From positions 116,002 to 180,001 of the forward strand of contig JAUYSP010000025.1 of assembly GCA_030696305.1 (NCBI GenBank): 64,000 nt of DNA. The letters run 5' to 3'. Origin of the DNA: Legionellaceae bacterium (lineage in GTDB: Bacteria; Pseudomonadota; Gammaproteobacteria; Legionellales; Legionellaceae). Positions 27,296 to 36,414 of the stretch are shown here, piece by piece (within the stretch, counting starts at the first letter, position 1; every line of letters starts with the position of its first letter). The notes beneath the pieces were generated by a model. It had not been told where the DNA came from, ran no database searches, and was given only the letters and a program-made list of their open reading frames with translations. The position numbers and the translations under genes were made by a program.

Positions 27296-27976
27296 ATGAA
27301 TTCATTACTTACTCTTATCGCCATTGCTATATTTACGTGCAATATTTCATCTAGTACAACTGGTTTTGCACGCTCAACATTCGATGTTAATACAGAAGCC
27401 AATCATTTAAGTCAAAAAGCGCCTCTTCTAAATCGCAATGTTTTAAAACTTGCTCTTGCTGCTTACAACCGAGCAGCCGCTAAAGGTGCCGTCCATAAAC
27501 CGATATTAACTGTAATCGACTATTCGTTACCATCATCCAAACAACGTATGTGGATATTCGATGTCAATCGTGAGCGTTTATTATACAATACTTACGTAGC
27601 TCATGGAAAAAACTCAGGAATGGATGTTCCTCACCATTTTTCGAATCAAACATCCAGTAAAGAATCTAGCTTAGGTACGTATGTAACACGTGATACATAT
27701 ATGGGCTCAAAAGGAATTTCTTTGAATTTACAAGGTCTAGAAAAAGGCTTCAATGATAATGCCTATAATCGTCGAGTTGTTATGCACGGAGCATGGTATG
27801 TTGAACCAAGTTTCATTCGACAATCAGGACGAGCAGGCCGTAGTTGGGGCTGCCCTTCTATCGCTCAATCGTTAGCAAAACCTGTGATTAATACGTTAAA
27901 AGGTGGATCAGTTGTATTCGCATATTATCCTGATCGCAATTATTTATCACATACTAATTTTGCAACCGTAGCCTAG
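27296..27976 (+). CDS. Murein L,D-transpeptidase catalytic-domain protein (YkuD_2 type)
   Basis: Secreted protein of 226 aa with an N-terminal signal peptide (residues ~1-25, cleavage near GFA-RST). The catalytic segment has His164 in MHGAWYV and Cys186 in GRSWGCPS, the His...SxGC arrangement of L,D-transpeptidases, and LGTYVTRDTYMGSKG upstream. Family members of this type form or trim 3-3 cross-links or attach proteins to peptidoglycan; the exact reaction is unknown. AGGAG lies five bases before the ATG. Followed by repeat copy 3 and a MITE. Confidence 0.85.
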   Translation: MNSLLTLIAIAIFTCNISSSTTGFARSTFDVNTEANHLSQKAPLLNRNVLKLALAAYNRAAAKGAVHKPILTVIDYSLPSSKQRMWIFDVNRERLLYNTYVAHGKNSGMDVPHHFSNQTSSKESSLGTYVTRDTYMGSKGISLNLQGLEKGFNDNAYNRRVVMHGAWYVEPSFIRQSGRAGRSWGCPSIAQSLAKPVINTLKGGSVVFAYYPDRNYLSHTNFATVA

Positions 27977-27979
27977 GGC

Positions 27980-28032
27980 ATGTTGACAATTGCCCCCGCC
28001 TACGTGCCTCGGCTTGTCCGAGGCATCCAGGA
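27980..28032. repeat. Dispersed palindromic repeat family A, copy 3
   Basis: TGTTGACAATTGCCCC is followed by the core hairpin GCCTCGG/CCGAGGC (28006-28024, CTTGT loop) and ATCCAGGA. The hairpin has compensating changes relative to copies 1 and 2, keeping the pairing while the sequence differs. Confidence 0.65.
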
Positions 28033-28106
28033 GAGAACAAATTTCTTCGTACAGATCACGCCATTCGGGCTTAAGCTCTTCAATCAAATTAATTTTCCAT
28101 TATCTA

Positions 28107-28280
28107 CAGGGTTGTCCCATTAAATAGCCGTCTTTGCGAACGAAGTGAAGCAATCCAGATCGATGTGACTTAAAAAATCCGATATCTGGATTGCTTCACT
28201 AACGCTCGCAAAGACAATTATGACTGTATAATATCAAAATTAATATTTTATGCTCAATAATTTATAATGGGACAGCCCTG
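28107..28280. mobile_element. 174-bp MITE, copy 1
   Basis: Non-coding element with 16-bp terminal inverted repeats (CAGGGTTGTCCCATTA and CAGGGCTGTCCCATTA), flanked by a perfect 9-bp direct repeat CATTATCTA (28098-28106 and 28281-28289), which is a target-site duplication. Inside, 28130-28215 form a long imperfect hairpin around GAAGCAATCCAGAT. It matches the inverted copy at 47991-48164 at about 170 of 174 positions by eye. Confidence 0.9.
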
Positions 28281-28366
28281 CATTATCTACACGCCCTATT
28301 GTTCTAATGCGTCGCTTATGATAACTTTGCTCTGTTAACAAGGATTAATGCAGAGCATTTACTACT

Positions 28367-28726
28367 ATGAATCAACACAATACCCCTCAGCATGAAAGGC
28401 AAGAAGCCCTTAATTGGTTACTTGAGTCTTTTTCTGCCGCTTTCTTTCCCAAGGTTAATCAAGTTAAACCCTTAAAGCTTGGAATTTATGAAGATATTAT
28501 TGATTTTTACGAACGCCTAGAACACCCGCCCTTCAGTAAAAAAATGTTACGCGAAGCGCTAAATTATTATAGTGTTTCAAAAGCATATCTTAACTGCCAG
28601 AAAGAAAATGCTATTCGCGTTGATTTATTTGGAAATGAAGCTGAGTTGGTCACAAAAGAGCAAGCTGAATACGCACAACTACGCCTTCAAGAACGTTATT
28701 CTGGTGCACGGGAAACAACCAAGTAA
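28367..28726 (+). CDS. ProQ/FinO-domain RNA-binding protein
   Basis: 119-aa protein made almost entirely of a ProQ/FinO fold: ALNWLLESFSAAFF, then KPLKLGIYEDIIDFYE and LREALNYYSVSKAYLNCQKENAIRVDLFGNEAE. These proteins bind structured 3' ends of mRNAs and sRNAs; Legionella RocC, which controls competence genes with the sRNA RocR, belongs to the family. Whether this is a RocC-type or minimal ProQ cannot be told, but it lacks any long C-terminal extension. The 3' end overlaps the convergent ubiG gene by 31 bases, so the two mRNAs would be complementary there. Confidence 0.88.
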   Translation: MNQHNTPQHERQEALNWLLESFSAAFFPKVNQVKPLKLGIYEDIIDFYERLEHPPFSKKMLREALNYYSVSKAYLNCQKENAIRVDLFGNEAELVTKEQAEYAQLRLQERYSGARETTK

Positions 28727-29388
28727 TTAGTATTTACTGAGTTCACCAAAGAAGCGTCTCTAGAAAAGGGATTATATGCTATTCCACACATGTCCATCAC
28801 TTCTAAGCCCGCCGCGCGAATCATATGAGCTAATTCACTGGGTTTGATAAACTTCTGAAAATCGTGTGTTTGTCTCGGCAATATTCGTAACACATATTCA
28901 GCAGCAACAACTACACTTGCATACGCTGTAAACGTTCTATTAATTGTTGATAGAAATAGATACCCTCCGGGAGCCAATAATCGTGCTGCGTGTTTAATAA
29001 TTAAACCAGGGTCTTGGACATGCTCCAACATTTCTAAACAAGTAATAATTGAAAATAGTTCTGAATCAAACGACTCAATTGGGTTGCAAACATATTGAAT
29101 AGGTAATTGCTGCTCCAGTGCATGCGCCTGTGCTGTAGCAATCGAATCGGGTTCCACGTCCAGGCCTGTAACTATCCCACCACAACGAGCTAAAGCTTCC
29201 GATAAAATACCGCCTCCACATCCAATATCTAGAATGCGCTGCTTCATATCAGGTACGTTTTCTTGGATATATTTAACCCTAATAGGGTTTATATCATGCA
29301 ATGTTTTTAATGGGCCATTTTCATCCCACCATGCATTGGCATGTTGAGCAAATTTGGCGACTTCTATGGTATCAATAGTTGACTTCAT
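28696..29388 (-). CDS. ubiG: Ubiquinone biosynthesis O-methyltransferase
   Basis: SAM-dependent methyltransferase for both O-methylations in ubiquinone synthesis. Diagnostic features: AWWDENGPLKTLHDINPIRVKYI at the N-terminus (seen as AWWDENGPLKTLH), motif I LDIGCGGG at 53-60, VTGLDVEP, and EMLEHVQDP. 230 aa is normal. It is the last gene of an overlapping set: its ATG shares four bases with the stop of the UDG-like gene (ATGA). Confidence 0.95.
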   Translation of the reverse strand: MKSTIDTIEVAKFAQHANAWWDENGPLKTLHDINPIRVKYIQENVPDMKQRILDIGCGGGILSEALARCGGIVTGLDVEPDSIATAQAHALEQQLPIQYVCNPIESFDSELFSIITCLEMLEHVQDPGLIIKHAARLLAPGGYLFLSTINRTFTAYASVVVAAEYVLRILPRQTHDFQKFIKPSELAHMIRAAGLEVMDMCGIAYNPFSRDASLVNSVNTNYLVVSRAPE

Positions 29389-30107
29389 TCGGCACTGTTT
29401 CCAAGCAAATTAAAGGGTTGAAAAAATCCAATCACATTAGGATTTGTAATAAAGCTAATATTATAGGGATGTTCCGCTTCAAATTTTAAAAATAAATTAG
29501 CTTCAGGCACTTGATGAGCGATACGACCCAACAACACAAGTTGTAGCGATGGTTTATGAATTGCTAATTGATGAAATAAACTTGCCATAAATAAACGCCA
29601 TTGACGCGCATGATAGGGTACTTTATCTTTACTGTAAACTAAAGAGGCATTGAGCAGTAAAAAGCCATGCTGCATAAATCCATTAAATAGCTGACAAGCT
29701 GTTTTGATGTAACATGACTTATCAAGCGATGCTATCGCGGATTGAGAAAAGTCAGATCTCAAATCGCCTCTTGCGTGAAGTAACATTTTCAATAGATTCC
29801 GTAAGGATGTTGCACGATTTACCACTTTGCTAAAGCCAGTTTCAGCCCATAATGAGCCGACCGCATTATCCCAAAATGCATACCCATTAGCCGATTGCTC
29901 CCGGGGATACGGCGACTCACCAAGAAGAATATAACGCGTTTGGGATAAAGGCATACTAAATGCTGCAAATATAGCGCTTTTGCCAGGCAACCATTCGTTA
30001 TTTGTTTTCAATTGTTGCAAATAATCTGGATCCATTTCTTGTATTGCTTGCTTCAAGATTACATGCCATTCTGGGTGTGTTGCTAAAATACTATCCGTAA
30101 ATGGCAT
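29385..30107 (-). CDS. Divergent uracil-DNA glycosylase-like protein
   Basis: 240 aa with the layout of family-1 UDG: LPGKSAIFAAFSMPLSQTRYILLGESPYPREQSANGYAF region (quoted in parts: LLGESPYP, SANGYAFWD) in place of GQDPYH..HGLAFS, HGFLLLNASLVY in place of LLNTVLTV, and a C-terminal EHPYNISF in place of HPSPLS. The catalytic Asp of GQDPYH is replaced by Ser and the His by Pro, and the minor-groove loop is altered. The fold is likely kept but activity or lesion choice is doubtful. Start at 30107 chosen over an upstream ATG; it overlaps the arginase gene by 17 bases. Confidence 0.75.
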   Translation of the reverse strand: MPFTDSILATHPEWHVILKQAIQEMDPDYLQQLKTNNEWLPGKSAIFAAFSMPLSQTRYILLGESPYPREQSANGYAFWDNAVGSLWAETGFSKVVNRATSLRNLLKMLLHARGDLRSDFSQSAIASLDKSCYIKTACQLFNGFMQHGFLLLNASLVYSKDKVPYHARQWRLFMASLFHQLAIHKPSLQLVLLGRIAHQVPEANLFLKFEAEHPYNISFITNPNVIGFFQPFNLLGNSAE

Positions 30108-30975
30108 GAAGCAACTCCACTGCAAGCTTTGCAGTCTGGCGATCCAGATCCCGTAACGGATTATACTCTACAATTTCTAAACCTAGAATTGATTGCTCAG
30201 AACAGATTTTCTTTAAAGCATTCACCAATTCATGTCCCTTAATGCCATTAGGTTCTGGACAACCAACGCCTGGAGCATCGTTCGGATCAATTCCATCTAA
30301 ATCTAAACTAATACCAACACCACAGGTAGTTTGGCTAACATAGGCAAAGGCCTCTATTAATACAGCCTCTAATCCTCGCTGCCCAATTTCCTCCATTTTA
30401 ATGACCTTAACACCTAAGCGCTCTAATATTTCTTTTTCACCTGTTTCATAACTACGAACACCAATCAAGCAGATATTTTCTGGTTTTACTGCAGGAAAGT
30501 TATCAAACAGTTGAACGAAATCAGGGGAACCTTCACCAAGAAGATGAGCTAAAGGCATACCATGAATATTTTTTGTTTCTGAACTTGTTGGTGTATGGCT
30601 GTCCATATGTGCATCAATCCAAATCAAGCCAATGTCACCTTGATTTCGGTTAACATGAGCAACAGCACTCCATGTACCAATTGCAGAAGAATGATCACCG
30701 CCAAGCACACAGAATGGAGCGTGACTGCTTGCAAATGGCATAACAGTCAAACCCAACTCATGCACTTTTGTTGTTACTAAAGGCAATACATCCATGCCGC
30801 GTTTAATTGATGCAGTTTCAACAATTTTATGCCATTTTACATCTACGCCAGCATCATAAAATAATGCTGGATGATAGTAGAGATACCATGGGCCTAATGC
30901 GCAATCAATATTATTTGCGGCTATACCTGAAGCATAGCCCACTAAATTAATTACATGTTTCACTTGATGCCTCAT
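30091..30975 (-). CDS. rocF: Arginase
   Basis: Mn-dependent hydrolase that splits arginine to ornithine and urea. Metal ligands are seen: GGDHS (His95), DAHMD (Asp121, His123, Asp125) and SLDLDGIDP (Asp225, Asp227), with DAPGVGCPEPNG typical of true arginases rather than agmatinases. 294 aa is normal. Start lies 29 bases inside the end of the ornithine cyclodeaminase gene; its product ornithine is that enzyme's substrate, so coupled expression makes metabolic sense. No urease gene is in the window. Confidence 0.93.
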   Translation of the reverse strand: MRHQVKHVINLVGYASGIAANNIDCALGPWYLYYHPALFYDAGVDVKWHKIVETASIKRGMDVLPLVTTKVHELGLTVMPFASSHAPFCVLGGDHSSAIGTWSAVAHVNRNQGDIGLIWIDAHMDSHTPTSSETKNIHGMPLAHLLGEGSPDFVQLFDNFPAVKPENICLIGVRSYETGEKEILERLGVKVIKMEEIGQRGLEAVLIEAFAYVSQTTCGVGISLDLDGIDPNDAPGVGCPEPNGIKGHELVNALKKICSEQSILGLEIVEYNPLRDLDRQTAKLAVELLHAIYG

Positions 30976-32002
30976 TCGGTTTTCTCACAAATAAACCATA
31001 TAGATCTTTACAATCGTCTAATGAATAAGGAACAAAATCAATTGATTTTCCTAATTTTAATTCCGTTGACAATTCATAACATAAACGTAACACACTAAAA
31101 TCCTCTAAAGCAAAGCCCACAGCATCAAATACTGTAATTTCATTTTCATCAGTTCGACCAGACTTAATTCCTTTAACAACTTCCCATAGCTCAGCATGGA
31201 CATAATTTACAGCATCAGCACCTAAATTTTGAATTTCGCCTTCATGATGTGATTGTGGGAAATATTCGACCACAACTTTTGAATGCTTTAAAATATTAGG
31301 ATCTAATTCTGTTTTTCCAGGAGAGTCACCACCAATACCACAAATGTGCTGCCCAGCGGCTAGCCACTCTAATTTTAAAACTTGTTGTTTACCCATGGCT
31401 GCAGTTGCTGTAATAATAATATCTGCGCCAGTAATTGCTTCCAAACAACTGGTCGAAGGCATTAACTTAAATGATTCACCTTGTAAATTAGTTTCAAACC
31501 GTCTCATTGCAGTCGAATCAATATCAAAGTACCTAACTTCAGTCAAATTATACAATGCGTGATGTGCCAAAATTTGAAACTCACTTTGAGCTCCGCAGCC
31601 AATAATGGCTATTTTTTTACTGTTCTTTTTCGCTAAATACCGAGAAGACAATGCAGATGCTGCAGCAGTGCGAATTGCAGTTAATACAGTCATAGCAGCC
31701 AGCATCAAGGGATATCCAGTAGCCACATCTGCCAACATACCTATTGCCACAATATTCAATTTATTTTGTAACGGATTTAATGGGTGTCCATTAACATATT
31801 TAAAACTATATAAATGATCATTACATATCGGCATTAATTCAATAACACCATTATCAACATACATAGCATTTCTATTACATTTTTGAAAACGATGCCAATT
31901 ATTGAAATCTTCTGTTAAATTATCTAGTAATCGCAAATAAAATGCAGTCAAACCTGTTTTTTTTATTATGGCTTGAATTGCTTTTCTTTCTAATAAAATC
32001 AT
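30947..32002 (-). CDS. Ornithine cyclodeaminase
   Basis: NAD-dependent enzyme of the mu-crystallin family that turns ornithine into proline and ammonia. 351 aa with the Rossmann segment KIAIIGCGAQSEFQILAHHAL, HICGIGGDSPGKTELDPNIL and the DAVGFALEDF stretch near the C-terminus, all typical. The long form (about 350 aa) and pairing with arginase support ornithine cyclodeaminase over alanine dehydrogenase-like relatives. AAAGGA lies eight bases before the ATG. With arginase and PutA it gives arginine to proline to glutamate. Confidence 0.9.
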   Translation of the reverse strand: MILLERKAIQAIIKKTGLTAFYLRLLDNLTEDFNNWHRFQKCNRNAMYVDNGVIELMPICNDHLYSFKYVNGHPLNPLQNKLNIVAIGMLADVATGYPLMLAAMTVLTAIRTAAASALSSRYLAKKNSKKIAIIGCGAQSEFQILAHHALYNLTEVRYFDIDSTAMRRFETNLQGESFKLMPSTSCLEAITGADIIITATAAMGKQQVLKLEWLAAGQHICGIGGDSPGKTELDPNILKHSKVVVEYFPQSHHEGEIQNLGADAVNYVHAELWEVVKGIKSGRTDENEITVFDAVGFALEDFSVLRLCYELSTELKLGKSIDFVPYSLDDCKDLYGLFVRKPNEASSETCN

Positions 32003-32017
32003 AATGAAATCCTTTTA

Positions 32018-32758
32018 ATGAAAAAACATTGGAAAACGTTAGCTGGTAAATGCATTTATCAAGCTTCGGATGGCATAAAAGTCCATCAAAATTTACTATA
32101 TCGTTGGCTGACTTTAAATAGTGATACAGTACAAACACTGATCAATAGATATTATCCCCACTTTCCTTCTCTGCAATATATTAAACCACTTACCTTCGCA
32201 CTTCGTGCCCGCCCTTCAGCTTGTTGTTTATTAGGCTTAGGCGGCGGTGCGGTGGCTCATGCAACTAAAATGTATTTAAATAATATAGAACTCACTGCAG
32301 TAGAGTCCAATCTAGACGTTATTGGCACAGCATCAATGTATTTTATGACAGACCAGATAAAAAATCTCGTAATTATTCACCAAGATGCTAATTTATTTGT
32401 ACAGCAATGTAAAATCAATTATCCCCATCTGCTAATAGATATATATAACGGTCAGACCTTTCCAACGCATTGTAATTATTTAGATTTCTTTGGTTACTGT
32501 AAAAATATAGTATGTGATAACGGATTTCTCAGTATAAACCTCGCAGATATCAATGAAGCCTGGATTATTCTGCAATATTTGCGCCATCACTTTGGGCAGA
32601 AAACAGTCTGCATTCCTATCAAAGGAACTTCGAATTTAATCATTATTGTAATAAATTCGAGCTCAATCACACCACTTTTAGATTTATTTGAACAAAGTAA
32701 AGAAGTTAAAAAGATTATTTGGGATGTACAGTGGGGCTATATGGCCGAATTAAGATAA
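32018..32758 (+). CDS. Spermidine synthase-like protein
   Basis: 246-aa Rossmann-fold protein of the SpeE-like group: LLGLGGGAVAHATK (residues 71-84), LTAVESNLDVIGTA as the acidic second strand and LLIDIYNGQTFPTHCNYLDFF. The catalytic Asp of true spermidine synthases (GGGDGG and D-x-x-D) is not obvious, so aminopropyl transfer is uncertain; a methyltransferase-like role is possible. Its ATG is only 15 bases from the divergent ornithine cyclodeaminase ATG and has no Shine-Dalgarno sequence, so its promoter must lie inside that gene and the mRNA may be leaderless. Confidence 0.75.
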   Translation: MKKHWKTLAGKCIYQASDGIKVHQNLLYRWLTLNSDTVQTLINRYYPHFPSLQYIKPLTFALRARPSACCLLGLGGGAVAHATKMYLNNIELTAVESNLDVIGTASMYFMTDQIKNLVIIHQDANLFVQQCKINYPHLLIDIYNGQTFPTHCNYLDFFGYCKNIVCDNGFLSINLADINEAWIILQYLRHHFGQKTVCIPIKGTSNLIIIVINSSSITPLLDLFEQSKEVKKIIWDVQWGYMAELR

Positions 32759-33361
32759 TATATTCAACACGTTCAACCAATCCTGATAAGCATGTTTTTT
32801 ATCACTAGGATTTCTTAATAAATAAGCAGGGTCATATGTAACAAGAACTTGTATATTATTATACTGGTGAATACGATTGCGCATATTGCTTAAGGACATA
32901 GTTGTATCCAATAAGAAGTGCGCTGCAAATTGCCCGACAGCTATAATAAGTGAGGGATTAACATATTCAATTTGTTGCTCTATATAAGAGCTACAGTGTT
33001 GAATTTCAGAGGCTTGAAGATCGCGGTTTTTTCGGGGGCTACATTTCAAAACATTGGCAATATATACATCGTTATTAGTCAGGCCAATACTTTGCAACAT
33101 ACTATTCAATAATTCGCCGGCTTTTCCAACAAAGGGCAAACCTTGCTTATCTTCTTGCAAACCAGGGGCTTCGCCCACAATCATCAAGCGAGCAGCAGAA
33201 TTACCTCGTGCAAAAACTGTTTGCGTGCGAGTTTCATGTAAAGAACAACGTGTGCATTTAGAAACGTCACTTGCAAGTAGTTCGAGTGACGGCAGTTTTT
33301 GACTGACGTCACGTAAAACCCATGATGTGATCCCTAGTTGCTGTAAATAATATTCCCTCAC
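32750..33361 (-). CDS. Family 4 (Fe-S) uracil-DNA glycosylase
   Basis: 203-aa base-excision enzyme that removes uracil from DNA. Four cysteines for the 4Fe-4S cluster are Cys36, Cys39 (SKCTRC), Cys107 (LKCSP) and Cys123 (QHCS); GEAPG at 63-67 is the family 4 equivalent of GQDPYH, followed by [13 protein letters not shown]; the C-terminal [11 protein letters not shown] matches HPS/AYLLR. It overlaps the convergent SpeE-like gene by nine bases and follows frr closely (12-base gap), possibly co-transcribed with the rpsB-frr operon. Confidence 0.92.
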   Translation of the reverse strand: MREYYLQQLGITSWVLRDVSQKLPSLELLASDVSKCTRCSLHETRTQTVFARGNSAARLMIVGEAPGLQEDKQGLPFVGKAGELLNSMLQSIGLTNNDVYIANVLKCSPRKNRDLQASEIQHCSSYIEQQIEYVNPSLIIAVGQFAAHFLLDTTMSLSNMRNRIHQYNNIQVLVTYDPAYLLRNPSDKKHAYQDWLNVLNILS

Positions 33362-33373
33362 GGGTTTCAGATC

Positions 33374-33922
33374 CTATATTTCCATCAAATCTTTTTCTTT
33401 TTGCGCTAGTAAAGCATCAATTTCGGCAATGTATTTATCAGTAATTTTTTGAACTATATCAGCACCGCGACGTTCATCATCTTCTGAAATTTCTTTAGAA
33501 TCTTTCAATTGGCTATTTGCATCACGTCGAATATTTCGAATAGAAACACGGCCTTGCTCAGCTTCTGCTCGAACAACTTTGATCATTTCTTTACGTCGTT
33601 CTTCATTTAATGCAGGCATAGGGACACGTATTGCAGTACCTGAATTCGATGGATTCAAACCTAAATCAGACGTTAAAATGGCCTTTTCTATGGCAGGAAG
33701 CATTGATTTTTCATAGGGAGTAACTATTAGTGTTCGCGCATCACCCGCACTTACGCTGGCAACTTGATTTATCGGTGTGACATTACCATAATAATCAACT
33801 TGAACATGATCTAACAAACTTGCATTCGCTCTACCTGTTCTTATTTTTGTCATTTCATGATGAAGCGATTCCACTGCCTTCTTCATCTTTCTTTCTGCTT
33901 CTGATTTAATTTGTTCAATCAT
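33374..33922 (-). CDS. frr: Ribosome recycling factor
   Basis: Splits post-termination ribosomes together with EF-G. 182 aa, near the usual 185, with [27 protein letters not shown] sequence (seen as [17 protein letters not shown]), ISVTPYEK-like [10 protein letters not shown], and the C-terminal [19 protein letters not shown]. Its start overlaps the end of pyrH by eight bases. Part of the conserved rpsB-tsf-pyrH-frr cluster. Confidence 0.97.
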   Translation of the reverse strand: MIEQIKSEAERKMKKAVESLHHEMTKIRTGRANASLLDHVQVDYYGNVTPINQVASVSAGDARTLIVTPYEKSMLPAIEKAILTSDLGLNPSNSGTAIRVPMPALNEERRKEMIKVVRAEAEQGRVSIRNIRRDANSQLKDSKEISEDDERRGADIVQKITDKYIAEIDALLAQKEKDLMEI

Positions 33923-34652
33923 GTTTATCTCCTACGACTGTTCCAATTCGTTCGCCTAATACAATCTTTTTTAACGCATTCGGCTCAGCCATATCAAAGA
34001 CCTGCAGCGGCATATTTTGGTCTTGACATAAACAAATCGCCGTTGAATCCATAACATTTAATCCTTTACTCAATACTTCACGGTACGTCAAAAACTCATA
34101 ACGCACAGCATCTGGATTATGTATAGGATCGCTAGAATAAATACCGTCAACCTTGGTTGCCTTCAGCACAATATCGGCACCAACTTCAATTGCTCGTAAG
34201 CAAGCTGCCGTATCTGTAGTAAAAAATGGGTTACCTGTTCCTGCTGCAAAAATAACAACTTGCCCATTTTGCAAATGGGTTATTGCTTTGCGACGGTGGT
34301 ATGAATCCACAACTCCCATCATTGGAATTGCGGACATAATACGAGCGGGCATATCAATCCGTTCTAATGCATCGCGTAAAGCCAACGCATTCATCACGGT
34401 AGCTAACATACCCATGTGATCACCTGTAACTCGCCCCAGGCCAACTGCTGATAAAGCCTTGCCTCGAAATAAGTTACCACCACCAATCACTAAGCCTACT
34501 TCAACACCCATCTGGATCAATTCAGCGACATCAACAGCAATTTTATCCAACACCATTGGGTCAATCCCGAATTGAGATTGCCCCATAAGTGCTTCACCGC
34601 TGCATTTGAGCAGAATGCGTTTATATTTTAGTTTGGTGGTGTCTATACTCAT
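33915..34652 (-). CDS. pyrH: UMP kinase
   Basis: Hexameric bacterial UMP kinase (UMP to UDP), allosterically activated by GTP and inhibited by UTP in the family. 245 aa; [11 protein letters not shown] near the N-terminus, [26 protein letters not shown] and [19 protein letters not shown] are all diagnostic. The ATG overlaps the tsf stop by four bases (ATGA) and the 3' end overlaps frr. Confidence 0.97.
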   Translation of the reverse strand: MSIDTTKLKYKRILLKCSGEALMGQSQFGIDPMVLDKIAVDVAELIQMGVEVGLVIGGGNLFRGKALSAVGLGRVTGDHMGMLATVMNALALRDALERIDMPARIMSAIPMMGVVDSYHRRKAITHLQNGQVVIFAAGTGNPFFTTDTAACLRAIEVGADIVLKATKVDGIYSSDPIHNPDAVRYEFLTYREVLSKGLNVMDSTAICLCQDQNMPLQVFDMAEPNALKKIVLGERIGTVVGDKHD

Positions 34653-35533
34653 GATGTTTCACGTACCTGTGCCATTACTTCTTCAACAAAATTATCTTCT
34701 TTTTTCTCTATCCCTTCACCAACTTCAAAGCGGGTAAATGAAAGTACTTCAGCATTTTTTTGTTTTAATAATTGCCCAACTTTTACATTAGGATCTTTAA
34801 CAAATGCTTGACCTGACAAACTTACTTCATCAACGAATTTACTTATTCGACCTTCTACCATTTTATCAATGATATCTTGTGGTTTACCACTTTCACGGGC
34901 TTGTGCGGAGAAAATTTCTCGCTCATTTTCAATCGCTTCAGCAGGAACTTGGTCTCGACTCACAACTATCGGACGGCTAGCTGCAATATGCATTGCTAAA
35001 TCTTTCGCTAAAGCTTCATCACCTTGTTTCATGGCTACTAAGACACCAATTCGATTGCTGTGCAAGTAGTACCCAGTAACGCCATCGCACTCTAATTGTT
35101 CAACACGACGTAATTTGATATTTTCACCAATTTTAGCGACTAATTCTTGGCGAGCTTGTTCAACTGTTATCGTTGCGCCAAGCAATGTTTCTGTCAATAA
35201 TTGTTCTATTGAAACAGCTTTTGTATTTAATGCGGTTTCAGCAGTTTGATTCGCAAAATTTGTGAAATTTTCGTCGCGGGCAACAAAATCAGTCTCACTA
35301 TTAATTTCCAGCATAACTGCTCTACGACCGTCAGTAGAACGAGCAATAACAATCACACCTTCGGCAGCAACACGATCTGCCTTTTTATCTGCCTTCGCTT
35401 GACCAGCTTTACGCATTTCTGTGATCGCCAGCTCTATATCACCGTTAGATGCAATTAAAAACTTTTTGCATTCCATCATTCCAGCACCAGTGCGCTCGCG
35501 AAGTTTCATAACCATTGCAGCACTAATTGACAT
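34649..35533 (-). CDS. tsf: Elongation factor Ts
   Basis: Guanine-nucleotide exchange factor for EF-Tu. 294 aa; N-terminal UBA-like region [17 protein letters not shown], the core [12 protein letters not shown] and HIAASRP are canonical. Second gene of the rpsB-tsf-pyrH-frr operon; 152 bases separate it from rpsB, enough for an attenuator or own promoter, though none is obvious by eye. Confidence 0.97.
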   Translation of the reverse strand: MSISAAMVMKLRERTGAGMMECKKFLIASNGDIELAITEMRKAGQAKADKKADRVAAEGVIVIARSTDGRRAVMLEINSETDFVARDENFTNFANQTAETALNTKAVSIEQLLTETLLGATITVEQARQELVAKIGENIKLRRVEQLECDGVTGYYLHSNRIGVLVAMKQGDEALAKDLAMHIAASRPIVVSRDQVPAEAIENEREIFSAQARESGKPQDIIDKMVEGRISKFVDEVSLSGQAFVKDPNVKVGQLLKQKNAEVLSFTRFEVGEGIEKKEDNFVEEVMAQVRETS

Positions 35534-35685
35534 AATTTAATTCCTATCTGTATAAAGCGTAAGTATTAAGCATCTGTTCACTCAGAAACGCTGGCATAAA
35601 AAAATTTTCGATTCAATTAATTTCGAGATTTATGTAAGCCCTGCCATAATGATGTGAACAGAAACTCTCCAACTATTTAAAACGA

Positions 35686-36414
35686 TTACTCAACTTCTAC
35701 GTAATCACTTTCTACAGCTGAACCACCAACTGTATTGCTACCACGAGCATTAATAATAGTGTCAGCAACGCAACGTAAGTAGATATTAATTGCTCTCATT
35801 GAATCATCGTTACCAGGAATAACATAATCAATGTCATCTGGATCGTTATTTGTATCAACAATTCCAAAAACAGGGATTTTTAAACGCCGTGCTTCTTCGA
35901 CTGCAATGTGCTCAAAACCAACATCAATTACAAACAGTGCATCAGGTAAACCACCCATGTCTTCGATACCGCCAAGACTACGTTCTAGTTTATCTAATTC
36001 ACGAGTTAGCATGAGTGCTTCTTTCTTAATCATGCCCTCAAAACCGCCTTCATCGCGTAATTTTTTCAATTCTTTTAGACGGAATATTGATTGCCTAACT
36101 GTCTTATAGTTTGTAAGCATACCACCTAACCAGCGGTGATCAACGAATGGCATTCCTGCTCGTTTCGCCTGTTCACGAATGCTCTCTTGTGCAGCACGTT
36201 TTGTACCTACAAATAAAATTTTTGCTTTATTCGAGGCTAGTCGACTAATTTGGTTTAATGCATCCTTCATCATTGGCATTGTTTTTTCAAGATCAATGAT
36301 GTGGATTTTATTACGAGAGCCAAATATATATTCAGCCATTTTAGGGTTCCAGAAGCGAGTTCTATGCCCAAAATGAGCACCTGCTTCTAATAGTTCACGC
36401 ATACTAACATTCAT
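35686..36414 (-). CDS. rpsB: 30S ribosomal protein S2
   Basis: Small-subunit ribosomal protein. The start at 36414 gives 242 aa beginning [17 protein letters not shown], the universal S2 N-terminus; GGAG lies eight bases upstream. A longer open frame of 47 more codons exists but runs through the leader and lacks S2 homology. Core motifs are [31 protein letters not shown] and [12 protein letters not shown]. First gene of the rpsB-tsf-pyrH-frr unit. Confidence 0.97.
   Translation of the reverse strand: MNVSMRELLEAGAHFGHRTRFWNPKMAEYIFGSRNKIHIIDLEKTMPMMKDALNQISRLASNKAKILFVGTKRAAQESIREQAKRAGMPFVDHRWLGGMLTNYKTVRQSIFRLKELKKLRDEGGFEGMIKKEALMLTRELDKLERSLGGIEDMGGLPDALFVIDVGFEHIAVEEARRLKIPVFGIVDTNNDPDDIDYVIPGNDDSMRAINIYLRCVADTIINARGSNTVGGSAVESDYVEVE

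Larger units (their letters stand above)
27977..28366. other. Gene-free region holding two repeats
   Basis: These 390 bases contain no gene that I can support. They hold family A copy 3 (27980-28032) and the 174-bp MITE (28107-28280), leaving the promoter of the ProQ-like gene in the last ~80 bases. Confidence 0.7.

Noticed and set aside
32018..32758. True spermidine synthase
   Set aside because: The catalytic Asp pattern of aminopropyltransferases was not seen; kept as SpeE-like.
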